Source of the DNA: Bacteroidota bacterium
GTDB taxonomy: Bacteria > Bacteroidota > Ignavibacteria > Kapaibacteriales > UBA2268
Reading direction: 5' to 3'
Assembly: GCA_027371665.1 (NCBI GenBank)
Contig: DAHXMP010000374.1
Location: 1 to 16,239, forward strand
Length of the DNA stretch: 16,239 bases
Shown: positions 1 through 7,559 of the stretch, piece by piece
How positions within the stretch are numbered: position 1 is the stretch's first letter
How the letters are laid out: the number at the start of each line of letters is the position of its first letter
Translations under genes and position numbers: made by a program
The notes under the pieces: model-generated
What the model was told of the DNA's origin: nothing
What the model saw: the letters and a program-made list of their open reading frames with translations, nothing else
Database searches by the model: none

Positions 1-5
1 CTCAA

Positions 6-33
6 CCCTAATCCTATACTTAGGGATTTCCCT
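6..33. repeat. Inverted repeats downstream of the YihY-family gene
   Basis: CCCTAA at 6-11 pairs perfectly with TTAGGG at 20-25 around an 8-base loop. AGGG at 22-25 can instead pair with CCCT at 30-33, so two mutually exclusive hairpins are possible. Read on the minus strand they lie 15-42 bases past the stop codon of the YihY-family gene. They could form the end of that transcript, but no T-tract follows within the window, so calling this a terminator would be speculation. Confidence 0.3.
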
Positions 34-47
34 GACGCAGCTATTAT

Positions 48-968
48 TTATTCCACCAACTCCTGCGACCTCAAATCATAAACGAACTGGCTCAGCTCGG
101 CACTGAACATTATGATTAAAACAAAATAGTAAATCCACAGAGCCATCGAGGCAAGTATGGCATACGTGCCGTAAAATTTCCCGTAAGCTGTTACCCCGCT
201 TATGTACCATGCAAAGAGATAACGGGAAAGCTCTACAATTACCACACATATAATGATACTGGGGAACCTTACCGAACGTTTTGTTTTCTTGTTCGGCACG
301 AACCTGAACAAAAGATAAAAAAGCAGGAATGAATTAATTACGGATACGATAGTCATATAAACACGCGAAAAGATGTTCTTCAGTTCCGGGGGCATTGTGT
401 TCTTTAGCAGTTCACCGATTATTGAGGTAATAGGGAAAATGAAGGATGCAAAAAGCACGAGGAATGCCAGGGCAATAATCAGGAAAATATCTTTGATTTT
501 ATAAACGAAAAATATATGAGGCGACGGTATTCGGAAAATGGTATTCAATCCCGTCCTGAAAGAACTCAATAATGTCGAAGAAAGCCAAAGAAGAGAGATA
601 ACTCCAATCCATCCGGCAATTGAGCTGTTCGTAAGGATGGAATAGACCTCCTCGAGTGTGGTTTTCAAAAATATTGTTGTTTTATTGTTAGGCGGCAGAA
701 TGCTCTGTAATGTCTGGGTAAGAAATGAAGTAACAGAACCAATACCGAAAATTATGTTGACCAGGTAAACTGCAATTAAAAGAAGGGGTATTAAATAAAG
801 GAGTATGTTAAAAGCTATTCCTGCCGAAACCAGAAAAAGATGGTGTCGTTCGACTCTTTCAAAATATGACTCAAATCCGGCAATCAGACGACGGATTTTT
901 CTGCTTTTGAATCCGATAAGATTCAAAAATTTAAGAATATCCTTATCTTTGATTTCAAGTTCAAGCAT
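48..968 (-). CDS. YihY/BrkB family integral membrane protein
   Basis: The 306-residue protein is strongly hydrophobic, with about six predicted membrane segments (roughly residues 45-72, 115-137, 158-182, 203-223, 236-256 and 268-292). It ends with the family hallmark: a YGxFYGTxA segment, a hydrophobic helix, then SAELSQ (about residues 262-295). Family members were once annotated as ribonuclease BN, but that activity belongs to another protein and the true function of YihY/BrkB is unsettled; envelope or transport roles have been suggested. The N-terminal 40 residues are charged and probably cytoplasmic. The start is the ATG at 968, with a purine stretch (AAGAAG) just upstream. The gene follows hslU on the same strand after 94 bases, so it may be the last operon member or have its own promoter. 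Family assignment is firm; function is not known. Confidence 0.88.
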   Translation of the reverse strand: MLELEIKDKDILKFLNLIGFKSRKIRRLIAGFESYFERVERHHLFLVSAGIAFNILLYLIPLLLIAVYLVNIIFGIGSVTSFLTQTLQSILPPNNKTTIFLKTTLEEVYSILTNSSIAGWIGVISLLWLSSTLLSSFRTGLNTIFRIPSPHIFFVYKIKDIFLIIALAFLVLFASFIFPITSIIGELLKNTMPPELKNIFSRVYMTIVSVINSFLLFYLLFRFVPNKKTKRSVRFPSIIICVVIVELSRYLFAWYISGVTAYGKFYGTYAILASMALWIYYFVLIIMFSAELSQFVYDLRSQELVE

Positions 969-1062
969 AACTTCTTAATTTGAAAATTGTGGCTGTAAGA
1001 AATATTTAAAGAACGAATTAACAAATAAACATAAAAAAAATAACAATACTTTTATTCAAACA

Positions 1063-2496
1063 TTATAGAATAAACTTGCTGAGGTCACTGCTTTTTACAA
1101 TGTCTTTCAGCTTGTCATTAACAATTTTTGCATCTATCTTAAAAGTTTCATTTTCAATATTGTCAGGAGCATTAAACAGGATATCGTCAAGCAAAGTCGT
1201 TAAGATTGTGTGCAGTCTTCTTGCACCAATATTTGTTACTTCATCGTTGACCTGAGCGGCAATACTGGCAATTTCCTCAATTGCACTTTTGACAAATTCC
1301 AGCTTAATACCTTCAGAATCAATCAATGCCTGGTATTGCTTAATAAGTGCATTTTCCGGGATTGTAAGTATTTTAACGAAATCGTCTTTTGTTAGACTTT
1401 TGAGTTCAACTCTAATCGGAAATCGTCCCTGTAATTCAGGTATTAAATCTGCCGGTTTGGATACATGGAAAGCACCTGAAGCAATAAATAAAATGTGCTC
1501 CGACCGAACCTGTCCATATTTTGTATTTACGGCTGTGCCTTCAACTATCGGGAGTAAATCTCTCTGAACGCCTTCTCTCGAAACTTCAGGACCTGAACCG
1601 CTCGCACCTCCCCTGGAAGCAACTTTGTCAATTTCATCAATAAAAATGATTCCTGAATTTTCAGCTCTTGCTATAGCTTCTTTGACGACGGCATCCATAT
1701 CAATCAGCTTTTCCGCTTCTTCCTTTTCGAGAAATTTGAGAGCATCACTTATTTGCATCACTCGTTTCTTGTTCTTTTTCGGGAGAATATTTCCGAATAT
1801 ATCCTGCAGGTTCATGCCCATTTCATCAACGCCAATAGGCCCGAGTACCTGGAGAGATGGTATCTGGTCAACCATTACTTCGAGTTCAATCGTACGGCCA
1901 TTCAGCTTGCCTGCTCTCAGCATCTCCCTGAATTTTTCACGTGTATTTGTATTATCGTCAATTTCGGAATCGGATGCTGTATCAAATGAAGGTCCTCTCT
2001 TGACAGGGGGTATTAATATGTCAAGAACCCTGTTTTCGGCAGCAGTTCTTGCTTCTTTTAATTTTTCTGTTGTCTTTTCTTCGCGCACCATTGAGACAGA
2101 CCTGTCAGCAAGGTCTCTTATCATTGATTCGACGTCTCTGCCCACATAGCCGACTTCGGTAAATTTTGTAGCTTCGACTTTAACGAAAGGTGCGCCGGCG
2201 AGTTTCGCAAGCCTCCTGGCAATTTCTGTTTTACCGACACCCGTGGGGCCAATTAGGATAATGTTATTCGGAAGAATTTCTTCTCTTATATCGGAAGTAA
2301 CCTGCTGTCGTCTCCATCTGTTACGCAAAGCAATAGCTACAGCCTTTTTTGCGGCATCCTGTCCAATGATGTATTTATCCAGTTCGGTAACAATCTGTTT
2401 TGGAGTGAGTTGATTTTTGAAAAACTCGTTTTCGGCAAATTTTTTTATAACTTTCTTTTTTTCTTCAGTTAAAACGATATTGTCTGATTTTCCCAT
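1063..2496 (-). CDS. hslU: HslU, ATPase subunit of the HslVU (ClpYQ) protease
   Basis: This AAA+ unfoldase caps the HslV peptidase and feeds it unfolded cytoplasmic proteins. Visible motifs are Walker A GPTGVGKT (83-90), the pore-loop GYVG (116-119), Walker B IIFIDEID (283-290), sensor 1 near 337-343, the arginine finger in GRFP (R358) and sensor 2 GARRLH (424-429). The insertion (I) domain lies between the Walker motifs. The C-terminus LSKFIL matches the tail that inserts into HslV to activate it. At 477 residues it is longer than the E. coli protein (443). Much of the difference is an N-terminal extension: TPKQIV, close to the E. coli start, begins here at residue 31, and there is no internal Met before it. 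It lies 12 bases downstream of hslV, so the two subunits are co-transcribed. Confidence 0.97.
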   Translation of the reverse strand: MGKSDNIVLTEEKKKVIKKFAENEFFKNQLTPKQIVTELDKYIIGQDAAKKAVAIALRNRWRRQQVTSDIREEILPNNIILIGPTGVGKTEIARRLAKLAGAPFVKVEATKFTEVGYVGRDVESMIRDLADRSVSMVREEKTTEKLKEARTAAENRVLDILIPPVKRGPSFDTASDSEIDDNTNTREKFREMLRAGKLNGRTIELEVMVDQIPSLQVLGPIGVDEMGMNLQDIFGNILPKKNKKRVMQISDALKFLEKEEAEKLIDMDAVVKEAIARAENSGIIFIDEIDKVASRGGASGSGPEVSREGVQRDLLPIVEGTAVNTKYGQVRSEHILFIASGAFHVSKPADLIPELQGRFPIRVELKSLTKDDFVKILTIPENALIKQYQALIDSEGIKLEFVKSAIEEIASIAAQVNDEVTNIGARRLHTILTTLLDDILFNAPDNIENETFKIDAKIVNDKLKDIVKSSDLSKFIL

Positions 2497-2508
2497 TATC
2501 TTATAAAT

Positions 2509-3066
2509 TTAAAGTTCTTCGATAATAATTGTTGAATTTGTATAAATGCAGATTTCTCCTGCGATTTTTAAAGATTCAGCTACAATTTCTTTAGCTGAAA
2601 GCTTTGTATGCTTGAGCAGAGAGCGGGCTGATGACTGTGCATATGGCCCTCCAGAGCCGATTGCAATTATTTTGTCGTCAGGTTCGATAACATCCCCTGT
2701 GCCGCTTAAAAGTAGAGCATTAGAGCTGTCCATAACGGCAAGCATCGCTTCGAGACGCCTGAGATACCTGTCTGTACGCCAGTCTTTAGCGAGTTCAATA
2801 GATGCCCTGTAAAGATTTCCGCTGTGAGATTCGAGTTTTTCCTCGAATCTTTCGATTAATGTAAAAGCATCTGCCGTAGCACCTGCAAATCCGGCAATGA
2901 TTTTGTCGTTGAATAGTTTTCTGACTTTTCGGGCATTGTGTTTCATCACCGTATTATTGAATGTTACCTGTCCGTCAGCACCCATTGCTGCCTTACCGTT
3001 ACGGATAACTCCTAATACAGTAGTTGAATGAATTTCCGGGTGTAAGATATTATTACTGTTTTTCAT
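2509..3066 (-). CDS. hslV: HslV, threonine peptidase subunit of the HslVU protease
   Basis: This proteasome-beta-like N-terminal threonine peptidase forms double hexamers and works with HslU. The conserved core is clear: TTVLGV (15-20), DGQVTF, VMKHNARKVRKL, IAGFAGATADAFTL, ELAKDWRTDR, LLSGTGDV, IAIGSGGPYA and CIYTNSTIIIEEL at the C-terminus. In E. coli the nucleophile is the Thr right after Met1; here the matching Thr is T15, so a 14-residue propeptide must be removed. No ATG, GTG or TTG codon lies between the ATG at 3066 and T15, so a shorter start is not available. One core glycine is replaced (GADGQV where many relatives have GGDGQV). An AGGA sequence lies 8 bases upstream of the start. 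Co-transcribed with hslU. Confidence 0.97.
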   Translation of the reverse strand: MKNSNNILHPEIHSTTVLGVIRNGKAAMGADGQVTFNNTVMKHNARKVRKLFNDKIIAGFAGATADAFTLIERFEEKLESHSGNLYRASIELAKDWRTDRYLRRLEAMLAVMDSSNALLLSGTGDVIEPDDKIIAIGSGGPYAQSSARSLLKHTKLSAKEIVAESLKIAGEICIYTNSTIIIEEL

Positions 3067-3086
3067 GATAAATTCCTATGATATTA

Positions 3087-4322
3087 TTATTCTCTTCTGA
3101 AAGGGTGGAACCAGGATTCGCCAATACTCAAGTCAACAGTAAGCCTTCCAAACCATTCTTTGACAAGATTTTCAGTATTTAAGCCTCTGGAACCAAGTGT
3201 AAATGCAAGGTTTATAATAGCTGTTCCAACTACATGCATGTCCATTCCGACTGAACCGAAATACTCGTTAATATTATTTCCTTCGACGCTTGTATATAAT
3301 TCCCTGAAGCCGAATCCGATATTATAATTTGACCTGTCAAAGAAACGGGCATTAATTGATTTATTTCCAAGTCTGGACATGCCCAATGTCAATTGCATTG
3401 ATTTTTTATACTGAGCCTTTGTGTTTTGATTATAATTAAAACCTGTAAAATCCTGCAAGGATAAATCAGATGCAAAAAGGAATTTGCCCAAAGTGTAAGA
3501 TGCTCCGAACCCGTAAGAGTCAGGTAATTTCACTTTTGAATCAGGGCATGTTATCAGTGTATCCTGGCTCAAAGCAGAGTAGGTATAATACAAACTGCTG
3601 CTAACTATGAGGTTGGGATGGCTTTCAATATATGCTCCCAAACCGAGGTTTTCGATACCGGAATAAAAAATTCCTGCTCTAAAGCCATAACCGATAAATT
3701 CATCATTCCTGTAATTTGTCGAGGATTGAAATGAATTGCCCGGGAAAGAAGTCGTAATCTGATTTTGAATAACGCCAAACGTTGCAAATATCGAAGCACC
3801 GAAAGATAAATCGTTAATGATGTTTACAGCAAACCCGACATAGGCATTTGTCAGTCCTCCGCTGCCCTGAAAGTTTGTCTGAGACAATACTTTGAGTGTG
3901 TCCAATTTAACCAGAGAAGAAGTATTTGTTAAATAATTGACTGAGCTATAAGGATAAATCCCGAAACTCATATCCAGGCCGTTTGATGTATCCAGAGCAA
4001 AGATTCCGAATAAGCCGTCAACCTTCCCGTTGTTCTGAAAAAGTGAATTGTTTTGGTTATAAATGACATTTTGATTAAAGCGATATCCTGCCTGAAGCCT
4101 GGTTGTAACATTCTTAGCCCATAAGGCGGGGTTACTTAAATTTATTGCATAGTCTGAAGGTACGGCAATGGATGTTCCGCCGAGAGATTCGTAAAATGCA
4201 GTGCCATTTGAATATATATCACCGATACCAAAAATTGAGTAATTGGAGCCACCCTGAGCAAAAATCATAGATGAACTGATTATTGCAAATGATAAATATA
4301 TGGTAAAAATTCTTGTCTTCAC
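3087..4322 (-). CDS. Outer-membrane beta-barrel protein (FadL/PorV-like architecture)
   Basis: The protein has 411 residues. A signal peptide covers about residues 1-22, with likely cleavage after IFA. The mature start resembles a family of Bacteroidota outer-membrane proteins: an SNYSIFGIGD segment (26-35), a LGGTSIA segment and an INLSNPALWA segment. The rest alternates polar and hydrophobic residues with many Gly, Asn, Tyr and Phe, as in beta-strands of a barrel, and it ends with a WF-containing strand rather than a terminal Phe. It starts with GTG at 4322; the signal peptide begins right there, so this start is needed. It sits 13 bases downstream of the lipoprotein gene and 20 bases upstream of hslV. 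Export and barrel structure are well supported. The transported substrate, if any, is unknown. Confidence 0.75.
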   Translation of the reverse strand: MKTRIFTIYLSFAIISSSMIFAQGGSNYSIFGIGDIYSNGTAFYESLGGTSIAVPSDYAINLSNPALWAKNVTTRLQAGYRFNQNVIYNQNNSLFQNNGKVDGLFGIFALDTSNGLDMSFGIYPYSSVNYLTNTSSLVKLDTLKVLSQTNFQGSGGLTNAYVGFAVNIINDLSFGASIFATFGVIQNQITTSFPGNSFQSSTNYRNDEFIGYGFRAGIFYSGIENLGLGAYIESHPNLIVSSSLYYTYSALSQDTLITCPDSKVKLPDSYGFGASYTLGKFLFASDLSLQDFTGFNYNQNTKAQYKKSMQLTLGMSRLGNKSINARFFDRSNYNIGFGFRELYTSVEGNNINEYFGSVGMDMHVVGTAIINLAFTLGSRGLNTENLVKEWFGRLTVDLSIGESWFHPFRRE

Positions 4323-4335
4323 TTTGATTCCGATA

Positions 4336-5598
4336 TTATGGTTGACACCTTATTTTTGGTCTTGTAGAGTAAATAATTCTTAAAACAGGCCGTTTCGTTG
4401 TATCAGCGGCATCAATATTAAAAAACTTCATTCTGTCGAGTTGTCTGTATTCAGTCTGGAAAGTTCCCGGCATGAATGTTAGCTTACCTTTTTTCCCATG
4501 TCTTATAAAGTATTGGATAGCAGAAGTTATGCTTGGGAACTGATAAATATTTGAAGTGGGATTTAATCTAAAACCATAATATTCAATGTAATTGGTTTGA
4601 TTTGTTGAATCATAGAACAATTTTGCGTCTAAAGTAGAATCGAATCCAAAATTTCCGGCATAAGAACCGGTAGTATCGAATGTAAATTCAATTTCAGCCG
4701 CATGAATTGCCGCTTCGTCAGGTATCATGGATAAATCAAAAGTAAGATTAAATCTGTCGGAAACACCCCCCTGTACTGTCAATGAGTTTGTTTCGGGAGG
4801 GTCTGCATTTGTGCAGGAAGCATCAATAGCAGAGTTCATAATTGATGTATATTGATTATTATTCAGTTTGTAAGTAACACTAATATAGGGATGCGTCCTG
4901 TTCTCAGAAACAGTTTGTGCAGAAAGAGTTCTGATAACATTTGAATTTTCATCAGGGATTAGTGCAATTCCGTATATAGTTTTGGCTGAATCTGTATCTT
5001 TTTGTAATCGAAACCATTCTATCATAAGATTCTTGTCTAAAGGTATAGATAGTGTTGCCATTGCAGTATCATTCTGAATAATTGTTCCGTTAAATGTTCC
5101 GATGACTTTAGAATAATCAAAATAGTCAGATATCGAGCCTGATGTAAACAAAGAATCCCAGTTCGTTTCATTAGTCCACAGCTTTATAATTTTATATACC
5201 TTAAAAGACAAAGAAGTCGTATTATTTGAATCGCCTAATGCATAAGATAAAAGAGGGATATATAGGGTTGCAGAATCTATATCATCTACAGTCAAATTAC
5301 CAAGAGTATCCGGAATTTCGGAAAATCTAATCATTGCAAGTCCTTTGACATCATCGTATTTACCGAGAAACATCGTCCCGGAATTGAATATCTGGATTCT
5401 GTAAATAAAAGAATTTGAAGATGTAATTATAGTTGTGTCACGAGATGTCAATGGTTTAACAGCTATTGTGTCAAGCAATAAAGACGAACTGATGCTTGTT
5501 GGAAGGTCATTGCAGGCACTAATAATAACAGCAATAATAGTTATTGCAGTGAATATTGCAGCAAGATGTTTTTTTTTACTAATATATTTAATTGCCAT
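4336..5598 (-). CDS. Secreted lipoprotein, DUF4270/DNRLRE-like
   Basis: The protein has 420 residues. A lysine-rich start and hydrophobic stretch (13-26) lead to a lipobox I-S-A-C with the lipidated cysteine at C29, so it should be an envelope lipoprotein. The body looks beta-rich. A DSATLYIPLL segment followed by LSFKVYKI and LWTNETNWDSLF (about residues 107-152) resembles the beta-sandwich repeats of DUF4270 and DNRLRE proteins of Bacteroidota. From memory, DUF4270 genes in Flavobacteria often sit next to glycogen synthase, which fits the position here 25 bases downstream of glgA. No catalytic motif is visible. It is followed 13 bases later by an outer-membrane barrel gene, and the two may act together at the outer membrane; that last point is inference. 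Confidence 0.7.
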   Translation of the reverse strand: MAIKYISKKKHLAAIFTAITIIAVIISACNDLPTSISSSLLLDTIAVKPLTSRDTTIITSSNSFIYRIQIFNSGTMFLGKYDDVKGLAMIRFSEIPDTLGNLTVDDIDSATLYIPLLSYALGDSNNTTSLSFKVYKIIKLWTNETNWDSLFTSGSISDYFDYSKVIGTFNGTIIQNDTAMATLSIPLDKNLMIEWFRLQKDTDSAKTIYGIALIPDENSNVIRTLSAQTVSENRTHPYISVTYKLNNNQYTSIMNSAIDASCTNADPPETNSLTVQGGVSDRFNLTFDLSMIPDEAAIHAAEIEFTFDTTGSYAGNFGFDSTLDAKLFYDSTNQTNYIEYYGFRLNPTSNIYQFPSITSAIQYFIRHGKKGKLTFMPGTFQTEYRQLDRMKFFNIDAADTTKRPVLRIIYSTRPKIRCQP

Positions 5599-5623
5599 AA
5601 TTCAGGGGCATTATCTTCTTAAA

Positions 5624-7099
5624 TCAATCTTTTAAAATATTTCTGTAAATTTCATCGTACTTTTTGACGGATTTAGTCCATGAATAGTCTCCGCTCATTC
5701 CATTTTGAACTAATATTTCCCAAATATCTTTTTTTGAAAACAATGAAATTGCTTTTTTTACAACATTTATCATTTCTGTATTTTTATAATTCGCAAAAGT
5801 AAAGCCGTTACCTTTTTTTGTTTCCTGTTTGAATTCTTTTACAATTTCATTTAAACCGCCGGTAGCCCTAACAATAGGGACAGAACCATAGGCAAGAGAA
5901 TACATGGCATTCAAACCACAAGGTTCTGACTCGGATGGCATAAGATACATATCCGAACCGGCCTCTATCAAATGAGCAAGAATTTCATCATGAGCAAATT
6001 TAATTTTCAGTTTTTTCGGATATTTATTTGCGAAATCCTTTAATTTATTTTTCATTTCCAAAGTACCGTCACCGAGAATGACCATCTGAATATCTTCCTG
6101 TAAAAGCTTATCGAGGGCAGATAAAAGCAAAGGTATTCCTTTCTGTTCGTCAAGCCTGGATATCATACCGATAACCGGTATTTGTTCTGAATAATTCAAT
6201 CCGAATTTATTTAACAGTGACTTTTTATTTGACTGTTTGTAATCATGAAAACTTGAACCAAGTTTTTTTGTAATAAAAGAATCATTTTTAGGATTCCAGC
6301 CCCATGTATCAATGCCGTTGAGTATTCCACGGAACTTTTTGGAATATTTTGAAAGAATTGCATTGAGTTCGTTTGAATGATGCTTGTCTTTTAGAATTTC
6401 CTGGGCATATGATGCGCTGACAGTTGTTATGAAATCAGAATAAATGATAGCTCCTTTGACAAGGTTTATCATTTTTTTATGAATTAAATCAGATTTGACT
6501 TTTGAATTCAATCCGGTTATTTCAAATTGCTTATCAGGAAATTCACCCTGCTGGTTAAAATTGTGAATAGTAAAGACAAACTTTGTCTTTTTAAATTCCT
6601 TGGAAAATGCTGTCCTTGCAAGTGTAGGAATTAAAGCAGTTTGCCAATCATTGCAATGTATAATATCCGGGAACCAACCTAAAATCATACAAGTTTCAAT
6701 AACTGACCTTGAAAAAAATATAAACCTTTCATGATTATCGGGATAAGGTTTACCTGTTTTTGCATCAGTATATATTCCTTTTTTCGAATCAAAATGCTTC
6801 TGGCTTGTAGTTATGTATGCCTGAACCTTAGCTCTTGGATTATTAATCGAAGAAGATTTAATTGTAGCGGGGTCAGAATGTTTACCTAAGGGGATTGGTA
6901 TATCTCTGAGCCTGTTAATTTCATGTATTCTGTTTCGCCGTTCCGAAACGGAACCGTATTTTGGGACCATGATTCTGGCATCATGCCCTATATCCCTGAG
7001 AGCAAGCGGGAATGAAAAAGAAACATCTGCAACACCACCTACTTTTACATAAGGCAGTGCCTCGCTTGAAACGAAAAGAATACTTAACGGTTTAGCCAT
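5624..7099 (-). CDS. glgA: Glycogen synthase (ADP-glucose type, GT5 family)
   Basis: GlgA transfers glucose from ADP-glucose to the non-reducing end of alpha-1,4-glucan in the cytoplasm. The 491-residue length is close to bacterial GlgA (about 477). The N-terminal GT5 domain has the substrate-binding KVGGVADV loop (19-26), HCNDWQT (148-154) and a HNxxxQG loop (179-185, with Gln where relatives usually have Tyr). The C-terminal domain has SRLDEQKG (314-321) and SEPCGLNAMYS (391-401), which holds the conserved Glu (E392), then RATGGLNEIV (411-420). No other glg gene is in the window. It is the first gene of the minus-strand run that continues into the lipoprotein, the barrel protein and hslVU. 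The start is the ATG at 7099 with only a weak purine stretch upstream; an AT palindrome lies at 7113-7130. Confidence 0.94.
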   Translation of the reverse strand: MAKPLSILFVSSEALPYVKVGGVADVSFSFPLALRDIGHDARIMVPKYGSVSERRNRIHEINRLRDIPIPLGKHSDPATIKSSSINNPRAKVQAYITTSQKHFDSKKGIYTDAKTGKPYPDNHERFIFFSRSVIETCMILGWFPDIIHCNDWQTALIPTLARTAFSKEFKKTKFVFTIHNFNQQGEFPDKQFEITGLNSKVKSDLIHKKMINLVKGAIIYSDFITTVSASYAQEILKDKHHSNELNAILSKYSKKFRGILNGIDTWGWNPKNDSFITKKLGSSFHDYKQSNKKSLLNKFGLNYSEQIPVIGMISRLDEQKGIPLLLSALDKLLQEDIQMVILGDGTLEMKNKLKDFANKYPKKLKIKFAHDEILAHLIEAGSDMYLMPSESEPCGLNAMYSLAYGSVPIVRATGGLNEIVKEFKQETKKGNGFTFANYKNTEMINVVKKAISLFSKKDIWEILVQNGMSGDYSWTKSVKKYDEIYRNILKD

Positions 7100-7112
7100 G
7101 ATTCTTAATAAG

Positions 7113-7130
7113 TTTTATTAAATAATAAAA
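7113..7130. promoter_or_regulatory. AT-only palindrome directly upstream of glgA
   Basis: The 18 bases form two perfect 8-base arms (TTTTATTA and TAATAAAA) around two central bases. The palindrome lies 14-31 bases before the glgA start codon, where an operator or a hairpin near the ribosome-binding site could affect expression. Because the region is extremely AT-rich, chance is a real alternative. Confidence 0.3.
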
Positions 7131-7287
7131 TTCACAATTTACAAATTTAATCATTTTTTACTTAATTGGAATTATGTGGCAATATTTCCTTAAATTTAGA
7201 GCTATAAAAAAAGATATGTTCGGTATTTTGGATTTGATTAGTTTCAATATATATTTCATTTTATTTTATATAACTAATGAAAATTAT

Positions 7288-7386
7288 GCCGAAGGCGAGC
7301 CAAATTCAGAAACGAGCATCTGAAATATGCCAATGAATAGCCGGAACGGGGAGAACTTATATTGGCATGTGCCACGGAAGAACCGG
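7288..7386. ncRNA. Candidate structured RNA element in the glgA/EamA gap
   Basis: This is the most structured part of the roughly 460-base gap at 7100-7559. Successive stem-loops are: GCC (7288-7290) with GGC (7294-7296); TTCAGA (7305-7310) with TCTGAA (7319-7324); and, starting on the next base, a 10-pair stem 7325-7334 with 7361-7370 (one G-U pair). The large loop of the last stem holds CCGGAACGG, which can fold as CCG/CGG (7341-7349). A CCGG at 7383-7386 could also pair with 7341-7344. The element is richer in GC than the AT-rich flanks. On the minus strand it would lie in a glgA leader or a tail of the EamA transcript; on the plus strand it would be independent. It matches no RNA family I can name. 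I see nothing interpretable in 7131-7287 or 7387-7559. Confidence 0.35.
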
Positions 7387-7559
7387 TTGATTCAACTTTT
7401 CTATTTTTTAAAAGTGAAACACGTTCTGTTGCCGGAGAATTTGCAAAAAATTACCTTTATATAAAGAACGGATTAATTAAGGAGTGGAAAGTCAGAAAAT
7501 GGAACTTTACCGTTGGGGGAAAACAATTAAGATGTTTGAATATAATATTACTTAAATGC

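Noticed and set aside
1210..2149. Several plus-strand open frames within hslU
   Set aside because: They are antisense to an unmistakable full-length hslU; their translations are low-complexity shadows without family resemblance.
7288..7450. Cyclic-di-AMP (ydaO-type) or cobalamin riboswitch
   Set aside because: A few short similarities (CCGGAACGGGGAG, a later GCCGGAG) recall parts of the ydaO consensus, but the order and the other conserved blocks are missing and the downstream gene orientation does not fit.
7100..7559. Decayed protein gene in the gap between glgA and the EamA gene
   Set aside because: Frames on both strands were read through 7281-7500. Short open stretches occur but they need several frame changes and resemble nothing I know, so a pseudogene call is not supported.
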